A stretch of 45,121 bases of DNA from Cytophagales bacterium (lineage in GTDB: Bacteria; Bacteroidota; Bacteroidia; Cytophagales; Spirosomataceae), in assembly GCA_013298125.1 (NCBI GenBank), contig JAAFJP010000042.1:1-45121 (forward strand), written 5' to 3'. Positions 17,660 to 26,654 of the stretch are shown one piece after another. Under the pieces are notes generated by a model. That model saw only the letters and a program-made list of their open reading frames with translations. It was not told the origin of the DNA and did not search any database. A program made the translations under genes and the position numbers. The number at the start of each line of letters is the position of its first letter. Position 1 is the first letter of the stretch.

Positions 17660-20389
17660 TCAACGTGAAATGTAAATGTATTTTGAAATATCGTCTTTGG
17701 TAATATCATTCTTACTGCCGACTTTCAAAATATACATTCCTGTTGTTAATGTGCTTAGATCTATTATAACGGGGCTATTGAAATTAACAGATAATTTCTC
17801 AAAAACCAGCTTACCATCAAGGCTGTAAACTGATACTATTGACTTGCTATCGGGATATCGTGCCTCCAAAGTAAAACGACCATTTGACGGATTAGGATAG
17901 ATTGATAATCCTTTATCATCGTAAGTTTTATACTGATAAGCACCGCTTTCAGCCGAAATACAAATTAGAGGTGTTGGGGAAGATTTTATAACGTACTTTT
18001 TTCTCCCTGTTACCGTATAATTACCATCTCCTTCTCTGATTCCTGCGACGGTGCTATCTCTTAATGATGATTTTAGCTGTCCATCTATTTTCCAAATATA
18101 TTCATCAGTAAGTATGCTACTACGAGCTACTAACGTATAAGGGCCCTTTTGAAAAATACTCATTTTTGGAGCATCTCTCTTAACTACTTGAATGGCATTC
18201 GATAATTTAGAAATACAGTTTTTATTATCAGTCACAAAACCTCTTACTAATTCTGTGCCAGATATACGTATAGTCGATAAATTATCAGAATTACTAACAA
18301 CATTGTTTCGACTCCAGCTGTATTTCTTTTCATTTGTACTCATTTCTAACTGTACATTCCCTCCTTCACAAAAAACCGTATCACCTTTTGCCACTATTTG
18401 GGGAGTAGGAGGTAACGGATTAACTATTACGGTTATATTATCTTTTGAACTTGGCGAAAGGCAACCATTGGAAGAACGGGTTTGAACAAAATAGTTGCCT
18501 CCTTTTCTCACAGTGATTGTTTGGGTGTTTTCACCTGTACTCCACAAGTAGCTTGTTGCACCAACATTAGTAGAAGTCAGAACAATTGATTGACCATCGC
18601 AAAATTCCGCAGAACCAGAAGTTGCAATTGTGGGTGTTTCAGGACGGGTTTTTGCCACCAATTTTACTTCACTCGAATAAGGAGAAGCACAGGCATTTTT
18701 ATCAATCACACGAAGTCTATATGTTGCCTCACGAGTAGCCACAATATCTTTTACACGAGATATATTTCCAATGACAGGACTACTAATCCATTCATAAATT
18801 GGATTATCTACTTCTGTCGAGGATTTTAAAATTACGCTTGTACCAATACAAAAATTTACATCACTCAGTGGCGTAACGATTGGAGCATTAGGTGGGGTGT
18901 TTGCTTTTACACTAACGATAGGTACTTGAACAACATTACCGTTGCTGCGAGTAACCCGACCCGCATAAGAACCTGTGCCAACTATCACATTTGAATTTCT
19001 TCCGATAATCTCACCATTATCAGCATTAACCCACTCATAAGCCGAATATCCAGAAGGAAGGCTCAATTTTAAAGCACTTGATGATATACAATCCAGTGAA
19101 ATACTTGGTATTGTATCTGCCAAAATAGGTTCTACAATATCAAAAAAATCTTTATTATCACTATTTTTATCAGTAAAAACCTTGAACCAAGCATTTGCTA
19201 TATCATCTAAGCCACTACCTGTGAAGTGAATACAGTCAGAACGTTCGCCTAACCTTGACGTTTGAATACGGTCTGATTCTGGACCAGGTAATATTGGGCT
19301 AAGACTGGGGTCTGCAATCGCTTTATTTTGAGCCGCAACTATTTCGGGAGAAGGTCCCGAAGATGTACAATTTGTTAAACCAGCAAAACTTGAGTATGAT
19401 GTACGTGCAACTACCCATGTTAATTTATTAGTACCCAAATCCTGACGGCTCTTCTTAATTAATCTTGTCAAATCACTCAAATAACTTTCTGTCGTTGTCG
19501 GAAGGGGTTTTTTACCCGCAATTGCTGCAAGGTTAAAGGCATTATGAGTTTCTCCCTCCATCCATAAAACCGCTCTTACGCCCAAGTTTATTCCATAATA
19601 TCTCAATACGGCATTAAGATTTGCATAAGGATAACCTGCTGGATAGGGATTATCAAAATACTCAAACGGAAGAGATACTTTGGGATTCTCTGCACTTTCT
19701 CGCCAAGTTTTGAGAGACGAACCTCCCCACGCCGTATTGAAAAACATTACTGGAACATTTAGTTTTGCCACCAAAGCATCCCCAACTTTTCCCCAATAGT
19801 ATGGTCCCAACCCTGTGGGAGCAATAGCTGAACCTTTAGTTAAACGACTAAAAATGGTAATGGCAAACTGTGAAACATCTGCGTGTAAAGCTGGATAAGA
19901 TGCAAAATAAGTCCTTGGACTGATGAAGTTAGCACAGTTCACCCTATCATCAGAAGCTGCTGTTTCGTTTGCTTCCAAATTTCCACTTCCGCCCGCATTT
20001 GATTGTCCCGCAATGACAAAAACCTCTCCGACTCCAACCCGTTCAAGGGATGTGATATTTCCTACTATTTTTCCATTAAGCATCCCTCTGACTTCCATTA
20101 TATACCAACCACCTTTTACCGTTACTGTACCTTTGAAAAGTCCTCCCAAGGGGGACGATTTTATAACAGTCCAATCGATTGATGTTCCCTGTCCAGATTT
20201 TACGGGGATAAACCTTACTTGAACAGTATCAATAGGTAATGAATAGCTCCCCGTGATAGTGACAACTGCTTGATTGTTGAGGTCTCTCTGAAAAATTTGT
20301 CGAACTACTGGGTATGTTATCGAAATCTGACTATGCGAAAGTTTGGCAATACTTAGTAATAGTGTTATTAGTAATATTTTTCTAAACAT
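17660..20389 (-). CDS. Paralogous giant secreted SGNH esterase-like protein with type IX sorting tail
   Basis: 909 aa from the start I prefer. The open frame extends 43 codons further to 20518, but that part runs into the rplI terminator, while Met at 20389 opens a clean signal peptide (MFRKILLITLLLSIAK). The SGNH domain has VIAGQSNAGG (Ser130), WMEGETHN and DCIHFTGSG. Ig-like modules start FCIGTSVIL, FCDGQSIVL and FCEGGNVQL. The tail is LSIYPNPSNGRFTLE. Architecture matches the downstream neighbour, with an enlarged SGNH loop, so the pair arose by tandem duplication and diverged strongly. Extracellular esterase activity is inferred. Confidence 0.85.
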   Translation of the reverse strand: MFRKILLITLLLSIAKLSHSQISITYPVVRQIFQRDLNNQAVVTITGSYSLPIDTVQVRFIPVKSGQGTSIDWTVIKSSPLGGLFKGTVTVKGGWYIMEVRGMLNGKIVGNITSLERVGVGEVFVIAGQSNAGGSGNLEANETAASDDRVNCANFISPRTYFASYPALHADVSQFAITIFSRLTKGSAIAPTGLGPYYWGKVGDALVAKLNVPVMFFNTAWGGSSLKTWRESAENPKVSLPFEYFDNPYPAGYPYANLNAVLRYYGINLGVRAVLWMEGETHNAFNLAAIAGKKPLPTTTESYLSDLTRLIKKSRQDLGTNKLTWVVARTSYSSFAGLTNCTSSGPSPEIVAAQNKAIADPSLSPILPGPESDRIQTSRLGERSDCIHFTGSGLDDIANAWFKVFTDKNSDNKDFFDIVEPILADTIPSISLDCISSSALKLSLPSGYSAYEWVNADNGEIIGRNSNVIVGTGSYAGRVTRSNGNVVQVPIVSVKANTPPNAPIVTPLSDVNFCIGTSVILKSSTEVDNPIYEWISSPVIGNISRVKDIVATREATYRLRVIDKNACASPYSSEVKLVAKTRPETPTIATSGSAEFCDGQSIVLTSTNVGATSYLWSTGENTQTITVRKGGNYFVQTRSSNGCLSPSSKDNITVIVNPLPPTPQIVAKGDTVFCEGGNVQLEMSTNEKKYSWSRNNVVSNSDNLSTIRISGTELVRGFVTDNKNCISKLSNAIQVVKRDAPKMSIFQKGPYTLVARSSILTDEYIWKIDGQLKSSLRDSTVAGIREGDGNYTVTGRKKYVIKSSPTPLICISAESGAYQYKTYDDKGLSIYPNPSNGRFTLEARYPDSKSIVSVYSLDGKLVFEKLSVNFNSPVIIDLSTLTTGMYILKVGSKNDITKDDISKYIYISR

Positions 20390-20496
20390 AATTGCGGTAT
20401 TTGGGTAGTGGGTTGAATATTTCCTTACTAAAATTATTAGACCAAGTTTTGTCAAAAAGGTTGCTCCACATTTGAAAAAACGAAGAATAATCCTAC

Positions 20497-20542
20497 AAAA
20501 ATACAAAAAGCACCTCAAAAACTGAGATGCTTTTTGTATTTT
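20497..20542 (-). terminator. Terminator of the rpsF-rpsR-rplI operon
   Basis: Twenty-bp arms (20497-20516 and 20523-20542) with one mismatch and a six-base loop, rich in A then T, so it works on either strand. It lies 107 bp after the rplI stop and upstream of the secreted protein gene. Confidence 0.8.
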
Positions 20543-20648
20543 TATTCTAAATCTATCAAACGGTCATTGCATTTGTCTTTAAAAAAATTAACTCATTGAT
20601 AATCAGCAGTATTCACTAAATTAGTCGAGTTATATATTTTTTAGAAAA

Positions 20649-21092
20649 TTAATCAGCAACTACGTTAAATTTCACTTTATGCTTCACTTCTTTGTGTAAA
20701 TCAAGTGTTGCAGTATATTCACCTACAAACTTAACTTCTGAGTCAAGTGCAATTTTCTTTCTATCAACATCGAAGCCTTTTTCTTTCAAAACTTCTGAGA
20801 TTTGGATAGTCGTTACACGTCCGAAGATTTTTCCACTTTCACCTACTTTTGCAGGAATATCAAGGGTAATATCACCGATTGATTCAGCCAATGCCGTAGC
20901 ATCCATTTTAATTTTTTCAGCTTTGTGAGCTACTTGCTTAATATTTTCAGCAAGAATTTTTTTGTTTGATTCCGTCGCCATTGTAGCGAACCCTTGTGGA
21001 ATCAAGTAATTGCGACCATACCCTGGTTTTACGGCAACTACGTCATTTTTATAACCGAGACCTACGATGTCAGTCTTTAAGATGATATCCAT
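20649..21092 (-). CDS. rplI: Ribosomal protein bL9
   Basis: 147 aa, the usual length. L9 binds 23S rRNA through its N-terminal domain and helps maintain reading frame. The N-terminal signature is nearly complete: DIVGLGYKNDVVAVKPGYGRN, then YLIPQGFA, followed by the long connecting helix (about 45-80) and the C-terminal domain. It is the third gene of the S6-S18-L9 operon. The 127-bp gap to rpsR is filled by two different short-word arrays, unusual for such a compact operon. Confidence 0.96.
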   Translation of the reverse strand: MDIILKTDIVGLGYKNDVVAVKPGYGRNYLIPQGFATMATESNKKILAENIKQVAHKAEKIKMDATALAESIGDITLDIPAKVGESGKIFGRVTTIQISEVLKEKGFDVDRKKIALDSEVKFVGEYTATLDLHKEVKHKVKFNVVAD

Positions 21093-21110
21093 TTTTATAA
21101 TGATTTTATG

Positions 21111-21215
21111 GAATTGTTGATCTATGGAATTGTTGAATTGTTGATTGGCAATTAATTTATTTATTAAACTAATATCTATCCCTAATCCCTAATCCCTAAT
21201 CCCTAATCCCCCTAA
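21111..21215. repeat. Two short-word arrays between rpsR and rplI
   Basis: At 21111-21150 there are GGAATTGTTGATCTAT/GAATTGTTGAATTGTTGAT words; at 21178-21212 there are CCCTAAT words repeated about five times. In the coding sense the G-rich TTAGGG-type array comes first and the CAACAATTC array comes last, just before the rplI start. The arms are not complementary here, unlike in the other spacers. Confidence 0.7.
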
Positions 21216-21219
21216 TTAC

Positions 21220-21471
21220 CTATTTAAGTCCGTCAGCCACATAAGGCATCAAAGCCAAGTGTCTTGCACGTTTTATAGAAGTTGCTACTTTACGTTGGAA
21301 TTTCAACGAAGTACCCGTCAAACGACGTGGAAGAATTTTTCCTTGTTCGTTTACTAATTTCAACAAGAAATCTGGGTTTTTGTAGTCAATATACTTAATG
21401 CCTGATTTCTTGAAACGGCAATATTTTTTGCGTACTACGCTTTTGTCAATTGGTTCGTTTACTAATGTCAT
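21220..21471 (-). CDS. rpsR: Ribosomal protein bS18
   Basis: 83 aa, full length. It is a small basic 30S protein that pairs with S6 on the platform. Signatures are KYCRFKKSG, IDYKNPDFLLKLVNEQGKI and LPRRLTGTSLKFQRKVATSIKRARHLALMPY, the last being the conserved core (shown in two overlapping reads). The single Cys of KYCRFKK is not part of a full zinc knuckle. It lies 26 bp downstream of rpsF. Confidence 0.96.
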   Translation of the reverse strand: MTLVNEPIDKSVVRKKYCRFKKSGIKYIDYKNPDFLLKLVNEQGKILPRRLTGTSLKFQRKVATSIKRARHLALMPYVADGLK

Positions 21472-21497
21472 GATTTCTAAGTTTAATTAAAATGTTC

Positions 21498-21866
21498 TTA
21501 CTCTGCTTTGGCAGCTTCGGCTGGTTTTTTCCCGATTAAACCTTTTTGTTTTTTCTCATTATAAGCCACAGCGTGCTTATCAAGGGCAGTTGTCAAGAAA
21601 CGGATTACTTTTTCGTCACGCTTGTATTCAAGTTCCAATTTGGCGATTAATGAGCCTTCTGCTTTGAATTCGATGATGTAATAATAACCTGTGTGTTTGT
21701 TTTGAATAGGATACGCCAGCTTACGTATTCCCCATGCGTCTTCGTTTACGATTTCGGCATTGTTATCCGTTAGGATTTTTTTAAACTTGTCAACGGCATC
21801 CTTTGTCTGCTGTTCAGACAAAACGGGAGTTAAGATGAATACCGTTTCATAATTACGTAATTCCAT
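21498..21866 (-). CDS. rpsF: Ribosomal protein bS6
   Basis: 122 aa. S6 binds S18 on the 30S platform. It opens with LRNYETVFILTPVLSEQQT and contains GIRKLAYPIQNKHTGYYY, the strand-helix signature of the family. The C-terminal tail is Lys/Ala-rich (KKPAEAAKAE). It is the first gene of the operon, with a textbook Bacteroidota promoter 32 bp upstream. Confidence 0.96.
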   Translation of the reverse strand: MELRNYETVFILTPVLSEQQTKDAVDKFKKILTDNNAEIVNEDAWGIRKLAYPIQNKHTGYYYIIEFKAEGSLIAKLELEYKRDEKVIRFLTTALDKHAVAYNEKKQKGLIGKKPAEAAKAE

Positions 21867-21897
21867 TATGATATATTTGATTTTAAAAATTGGATTG

Positions 21898-21927
21898 CAA
21901 AGGTACGGTTTTCAATTTAAAAATCAA
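21898..21927 (-). promoter_or_regulatory. Promoter of rpsF-rpsR-rplI
   Basis: Minus strand: TTG (21925-21927, inside a TTTTG run), 19-nt spacer, TACCTTTG (21898-21905), an exact TAnnTTTG match. It lies 32 bp upstream of the rpsF start. Confidence 0.8.
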
Positions 21928-21984
21928 AATTGGATTGAGAAAGATTTGACTGTTAAGTAGTTAATGCTACTTTGGCGATTAAGA

Positions 21985-23859
21985 TCATTTCGCCCACTCA
22001 TTATCCTTTTTATTAGCATCTACATAAATATCCGTTTCGAGTTTCAGGCTCTTAATCACCTTTTTATTCTCCATTTTCATCGTGCCTAATGTTTGATTTT
22101 GCTCCCAAAATCCTGCCGTCTGATGGATGGTTTCGGTAGTTTTATCGTCATAAGTTATCACCAAATCAAACGGAATGGCAAACCCTCCAATATTTTTTAC
22201 TTCAACGAGATGCTCTTTTTTCTTACTGGTGACGTTACCAACGGCAATATCCATGTAATTCCCCGTGAAAAACCAGTTATTCCAGTACCAATTCAAATCC
22301 TTGCCCGACAAATTATTGAAGCTGTTGAACATATCCCAAGGCAAAGGATGCTTGCCGTTCCAACGTTCCATAAATCCGTGCAAACTCTTTTTGAAAAGAT
22401 CATCGCCAAGCATATCTTTCATTCCTAAGTAAGCACAAGCCGCTTTTCCGTATTCGTTGTGACCCAAACCTTGCCCGCTCAATACGTTGGTTGGGGTGAT
22501 AATGGGTATCTGTGTTTCTTCGGAAGGGTTCGTAGCCCAACCATTTACTCTGAATTGCTTAAAAAAGCCACTTGCTTGTTCTTTCCCCAAGTCAGCGATA
22601 CCTATCAAGTTCTCAAAAGCGGTTGTCCAGCCTTCGTCCATAAAGCCATAACGGTGTTCGTTGATGCCCATATAAAATGGAAAATAAGTATGAGCGATTT
22701 CGTGTTCAGCAATAAACCGCTGAACCATATCCATTTCTTGCGGGCTATCATTCGCCATCATAGGGTATTCCATATCGGCAAAGCCTTGAATAATTGTGCT
22801 TTTTGGAAAAGGATAAGGCACGCCAGGCCAATTATTACTAAACCAATCGAGCGAATGCTGAATGAACTTTACTTGGCTTGAAAACTTACCCGAACCTTTT
22901 GATTTATAGGCTGACTGGCAACTGGCTCTTCGACCTGTCGTTTTATCGACTATTACACTGGCGGCATCCCAAACGTATTGATTACTAATACAATAAGCCA
23001 TGTCGCTGATGTTTTTAGCTTGCCATTTCCATGTATTGGTAGCGTTTTGAACGGTCACATTTTTGGCATACAAATCTTTTTGAGTTACGATGTTTAAGAC
23101 CTCATCGCTGGTTAAACTTTTGAAGTATTTTTCCGTAAAAGTAGGTTGTAATACTTCATTGGGATTCAATAAGTCACCCGTACCCCAGACGAGATAATTT
23201 TTAGGCACTGTTACCGAAACTTTGTAGTCGTTGAAGTCATTATAAAACTCCTGTGCATCAACAAAAGCCATGCGATCCCAACCTTGGGTATCGTCCAAAA
23301 CAGCCACTCTTGGGTAAAAATAAGCCAAGTGGAAACTGGTACTATCCAACTTACCTTCTCGACCACTTTCTTCGCTGAGTTCATAATGCCAATCAAAACT
23401 CAATTTCACGCTATCGCCAGAGGCTAAGGATTTTGCTAATTTGACGGCATGAACGGTTGAGCCTTTGGGGTCGCCAAATTTTTGCTCAACGTCATTTTCC
23501 ATGAACTTATCGATTATTATGCCTTTTGTGAGATAATCAGCCGAAGCGTTGCCTTGACGTGAAGCTCCTGGGTTATGGATATTCATAATCAACTTGTAAG
23601 TAATCCGAGTGAGAGGATTTGGATTTTTGTTGATATAAATAATTGACTCAGAGCCTTTTACAAGTTTACTCGGAGGGTTTACAGTAATATTGATGTCATA
23701 TCTGGCAGTATTTTGCCAATACTTTTCGCCAGGTTTTCCATCCATGCTTCGAGTATTATTTTCGTAGGCTTTCTTGATGTTTTGAGGCATAAAAAGGGGC
23801 TTTTGAGCCATTACTTTTAGAGAAGTAATTAGGAGGAGTGCGAATAGTTTGAGTTTCAT
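21985..23859 (-). CDS. M1-family zinc metallopeptidase
   Basis: 624 aa from the Met at 23859. The longer frame to 23937 overlaps a probable promoter box, while MKLKLFALLLITSLKVMAQ is a clear signal peptide. The M1 motif HEIAHTYFPFYMGINEHR, followed by GFMDEGWTTAFE, gives HExxH with the third ligand Glu 18-19 residues on. The M1 exopeptidase motif GAMEN is replaced by a DMEYPMMAND segment. N-terminal beta domain about 25-230, catalytic domain about 240-520, short C-terminal beta part. It is likely a periplasmic or outer-membrane aminopeptidase-like enzyme. It is a single gene following the ribosomal operon's upstream side. Confidence 0.85.
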   Translation of the reverse strand: MKLKLFALLLITSLKVMAQKPLFMPQNIKKAYENNTRSMDGKPGEKYWQNTARYDINITVNPPSKLVKGSESIIYINKNPNPLTRITYKLIMNIHNPGASRQGNASADYLTKGIIIDKFMENDVEQKFGDPKGSTVHAVKLAKSLASGDSVKLSFDWHYELSEESGREGKLDSTSFHLAYFYPRVAVLDDTQGWDRMAFVDAQEFYNDFNDYKVSVTVPKNYLVWGTGDLLNPNEVLQPTFTEKYFKSLTSDEVLNIVTQKDLYAKNVTVQNATNTWKWQAKNISDMAYCISNQYVWDAASVIVDKTTGRRASCQSAYKSKGSGKFSSQVKFIQHSLDWFSNNWPGVPYPFPKSTIIQGFADMEYPMMANDSPQEMDMVQRFIAEHEIAHTYFPFYMGINEHRYGFMDEGWTTAFENLIGIADLGKEQASGFFKQFRVNGWATNPSEETQIPIITPTNVLSGQGLGHNEYGKAACAYLGMKDMLGDDLFKKSLHGFMERWNGKHPLPWDMFNSFNNLSGKDLNWYWNNWFFTGNYMDIAVGNVTSKKKEHLVEVKNIGGFAIPFDLVITYDDKTTETIHQTAGFWEQNQTLGTMKMENKKVIKSLKLETDIYVDANKKDNEWAK

Positions 23860-23934
23860 TTTTTTTGAGGGTTTGATGTTTGATTTTTGGAATGGGTATG
23901 ATTTTTTTTGTAAGATTTTTGATAAAAAATAAGC

Positions 23935-23942
23935 CAAATTTA
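23935..23942 (-). promoter_or_regulatory. Probable -7 box of the M1 peptidase gene
   Basis: TAAATTTG on the minus strand matches TAnnTTTG, 75 bp upstream of the preferred start. The -33 position has GTTTA instead of TTG, so support is partial. It overlaps the outermost ATG of the frame and argues against that start. Confidence 0.4.
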
Positions 23943-24047
23943 TCTTTTAAAAAATAAACTTGGCTTTGTTGTTGGACAATTTTAAACCTATAATTTAAGC
24001 ATTGGTAGCTAATTGAATTACTAAACTTTCACTTACACCAACCGTTT

Positions 24048-24926
24048 TTACTTATCCGAAAGTTGATTTTGAACGTCAAGAACAAAATCAATTGTAACAT
24101 CACAATCTTCTGCAATTTCTTGTATTGTCGCCTTTCCTCTCAAAAGCATCTTTTTTACAACTGCAAATGCTTTTTCTTGTTTAGCATTCTCAATTTTCTT
24201 GTTTTCGTTCTTAACTGCCAAAGCATTAGCCGAAATCGTCATGGCATAAACAAGGCGTTCTTCTTGTGTCAGGGCTTTTTTGTCTAATTCGTTAATTGCG
24301 ACTTTTAGCCATTCTTCATTCCAAAATTGAGGATATTGCGTTGGGCTGGTTGCCTTATGTAAATTTTTCATCGTATAAATTAATTTGTCCAAATCAGTCT
24401 GAATATCAGCGATTTGCGTGTTAAATTTATCTAATTCTAAGGTAATAAACGTAAGTTGCTCATCAATTAGTTCACCTTTTTCGTTCCTCAAAACGGCAAT
24501 ATTGTGGTAGTCTTTGATGTTTGGTAAAATAGATTTAGCCAAAATACCGATACAATAGATGCGTGGCAATTCCTCAAATGTAAAATTACCTTTTTCTACA
24601 AGCGTATTGAAACGGTACAAAGCGTAAAACTTCATGCGTTGAACAAACTCTGCATAAGCTCCCAATTGCATCTCCACGATGAAATGATTGCCGTTTTCAT
24701 CAGTACAAGCCAAGTCATAAATACCGCTTCGACTATCTTTTGTAAGGGCAGAAATGTCATTTTTAACGAATTTGACTTCTCGAATAGGCACTGGTGAATT
24801 AATCAATGCTTGTAAAGCCTTTTTCAAAAATCTGGTGTCCGATTCATTCCCAAATGTTGCCTTAAATCCGTAGTCTGAAAGTAACGAAATGAACCGTTCT
24901 TTTTCGTTATAAAACTCATTTTCCAT
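24048..24926 (-). CDS. Rpn/PDDEXK-family nuclease (recombination-promoting nuclease type)
   Basis: 292 aa. The N-terminus SLLSDYGFKATFGNE and the following SGIYDLACTDENGNHFIVEMQ contain the PD-(D/E)xK pattern (Asp, then ExQ in place of ExK), characteristic of the Rpn/'PD-(D/E)XK nuclease family transposase' group. Mid-protein FVQRMKFYALYRF and the C-terminal Lys-rich helix with KKMLLRGKATIQEIAEDCD are also typical. Family members promote RecA-independent recombination and some act in phage defence; here the role is unknown. It stands alone between the M1 peptidase and an inverted-repeat element and belongs to the accessory run up to 28778. Confidence 0.82.
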   Translation of the reverse strand: MENEFYNEKERFISLLSDYGFKATFGNESDTRFLKKALQALINSPVPIREVKFVKNDISALTKDSRSGIYDLACTDENGNHFIVEMQLGAYAEFVQRMKFYALYRFNTLVEKGNFTFEELPRIYCIGILAKSILPNIKDYHNIAVLRNEKGELIDEQLTFITLELDKFNTQIADIQTDLDKLIYTMKNLHKATSPTQYPQFWNEEWLKVAINELDKKALTQEERLVYAMTISANALAVKNENKKIENAKQEKAFAVVKKMLLRGKATIQEIAEDCDVTIDFVLDVQNQLSDK

Positions 24927-25006
24927 TATGCAATTTAATCATTTTTGGTTAAATTTTTCGTCTGATGTGAAAAAATCCACCTTTCTTAATTGGTAGAATC
25001 ACTCCT

Positions 25007-25140
25007 TCCCTCGTAAATGCGTGTCCCCATCATTTATCATGCGTTAGTGATGCAAGTATCTGATTATTAATAATTTGTAAAAATCAAATGGCAAGTTGCT
25101 GACGCAAGATAGATGGTGAAGACACGCATCCACGGGACGG
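25007..25140. repeat. Inverted-repeat (MITE-like) element
   Basis: Left arm 25007-25054 and right arm 25093-25140 are imperfect reverse complements: ATGCGTGTC, CCATC and TATCATGCGTTA on the left correspond to GATGCGTGTC, CCATC and TATCTTGCGTCA on the complement of the right. The centre of about 38 bp is AT-rich. No gene inside. The right arm resembles 12461-12504. Confidence 0.6.
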
Positions 25141-25153
25141 AATAAAAATACAG

Positions 25154-25432
25154 TTACTGAGATGAAAGAAAGTCCCTTAAATTTTTTACAAAATCTCCTT
25201 TTAAAGTGTTTGCACTGAAAAGTCCACCCATATCAATTGTAATAATTGTGAGAGAATCAGAGTTTAATTTATCTGAATAAAAATGTATCTTTTCCATTGT
25301 GTTTAAATTAATGTTAAATCCATCTAAAAGTGATACTTTTAGTTTCGAGTAATCACTTTTTAAACAGGCTTGCAATAAATCAGAGTCTTCTGAAATTTGG
25401 CATTTTAAAAAAACCATTTTTGGATATACCAT
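25154..25432 (-). CDS. Small hypothetical protein
   Basis: 92 aa, not recognised. Composition is ordinary for a soluble alpha/beta protein, with a hydrophobic core strand LTIITIDMGGLF. No signal peptide or membrane segment. It lies 88 bp downstream of the two-TM protein gene on the same strand, so it could be its partner in a small operon. It directly follows an inverted-repeat element, and truncation by that element cannot be excluded. Confidence 0.5.
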   Translation of the reverse strand: MVYPKMVFLKCQISEDSDLLQACLKSDYSKLKVSLLDGFNINLNTMEKIHFYSDKLNSDSLTIITIDMGGLFSANTLKGDFVKNLRDFLSSQ

Positions 25433-25521
25433 TGATTTGTTGTTTAAGTATTGTTATTCGTTACTGCTTGTTAAGAACTCATAGCTGAGGAAAATGATAG
25501 CTTACCAGTCGAGTAATAAAA

Positions 25522-26547
25522 TTAAGATTCTCTAATTTTTACCTTTCTTATGTCCCTTTCATGGTTAGTAATGTCAGTTATCTGCTCGTTGCATAGTCTT
25601 ACAATTTTACATTTTATAGATTCTATCTTTTCAATAGACTCTTTACAATTTTCCGAATATTCATTAACTTCTGCCAGATTCACTTCTTTCTCAAAATCCT
25701 TAATTTTTTCTTCCTGAACTTTATAGTAAATTTCTAATGGATTTTCTATATTGCCAATTTCTTTAAAATAGAGAGCATTAGAATTACATATTATTCTATA
25801 TACAAATGTGTTGTGACCATCAGTGTGACCATCAGATGGTAATAAAAATTCTTCTCTTTCTTGTTCTTGGAGTTTAAAAAAAGCATTTTTTAGTTTAAGA
25901 ATTTCCATTTCATATTCTTCTTTATACCCTCTTAATTTTCCAATAAATGATTGCCATGAATTAACTAACTTCCCAAATGATACAAAAAGGTCAATTATAT
26001 CCGTCTTATTATATTTGTGAAAATAGGCAGTAAAAAATACTTCTTGGTCGATTTTGTTATCAATATGATTAACCTTATTGTATTCAAAAGTATTATCTTC
26101 TGTAAAAAAAACAGCTTTCTCTTTCTCCAATGAATTGTCTCTTATCAAATCATTTACACCAGCCTTAAATGCTTCTATTTCAGAAAGGGATTGTTTAACT
26201 AAAAAATCTAAGTAAATAAGTTTATTATCTGCCTTACCAAGTTTCTCTTTCTTCTTTAATTGTTGCTCACGATAATGAAGCCATATTTGAATACCAATTG
26301 TTATAAGTAATCCTAAAAATGCCAAACCAGAAACAAAAGAATTTAATGCCCCATACATATCTCCGAATGTGCCTTCATTTAAATCTGTATTTAAGTCTGA
26401 GGCGTTTTTGACATGTCCGTTTATTAATATTACTTGTGATTTTACCCAGTATGGATAATGAAATACCACCCAATAGAAAGAATATGATATAAGTAAGATA
26501 AGTATGATTGTGGTTAATTGAAACCATTTATTTTTGAAAATTTCCAT
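25522..26547 (-). CDS. Two-TM membrane protein with cytoplasmic coiled coil, possibly abortive-infection related
   Basis: 341 aa. TM1 is at about 10-30 and TM2 at about 72-90, separated by a short loop containing GTFGDMYGALNSFVSGLAF. That segment and the following LLITIGIQIWLHYREQQLK resemble the N-terminus of putative phage abortive-infection proteins (PutAbiC-like), and the length fits. The C-terminal two-thirds is a charged helical domain with coiled-coil stretches; I do not see the FxxYN..HYF..L motif expected of that family, so the assignment is partial. Neighbours are an accessory kinase, a small protein and an Rpn nuclease. Defence function is a hypothesis. Confidence 0.55.
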   Translation of the reverse strand: MEIFKNKWFQLTTIILILLISYSFYWVVFHYPYWVKSQVILINGHVKNASDLNTDLNEGTFGDMYGALNSFVSGLAFLGLLITIGIQIWLHYREQQLKKKEKLGKADNKLIYLDFLVKQSLSEIEAFKAGVNDLIRDNSLEKEKAVFFTEDNTFEYNKVNHIDNKIDQEVFFTAYFHKYNKTDIIDLFVSFGKLVNSWQSFIGKLRGYKEEYEMEILKLKNAFFKLQEQEREEFLLPSDGHTDGHNTFVYRIICNSNALYFKEIGNIENPLEIYYKVQEEKIKDFEKEVNLAEVNEYSENCKESIEKIESIKCKIVRLCNEQITDITNHERDIRKVKIRES

Positions 26548-26605
26548 TTGTTTTTTTATTTCCCCAAATTTTCAAAAACAAAATTTACATTTCAAAATTT
26601 TAATA

Positions 26606-26654
26606 AATTCTTGTTATACTAACAAATTCTTATTATGCTAACAATTTTTTGTTA
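26606..26654. repeat. Direct repeats and small hairpin after the kinase gene
   Basis: TTCTTGTTATACTAACAAA and TTCTTATTATGCTAACAA are tandem near-copies. The second ends in a hairpin CTAACAA/TTGTTAG that overlaps the kinase stop codon (minus strand). It may act as a weak terminator or be a duplication scar. Confidence 0.45.

Noticed and set aside
20390-20518. Longer N-terminus of the secreted SGNH protein
   Set aside because: This part overlaps the rplI terminator and lacks a signal peptide, while the Met at 20389 opens one.
21178-21212. CCCTAAT repeats as a telomere-like or origin sequence
   Set aside because: Only about five copies lie within a ribosomal protein operon, and they fit the word-repeat spacer pattern. 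No DnaA boxes or replication genes are nearby.
24048-24926. Active insertion sequence transposase
   Set aside because: Family members are sometimes labelled transposase, but there are no terminal repeats or target duplications directly around this gene, and the motif fits an Rpn nuclease.
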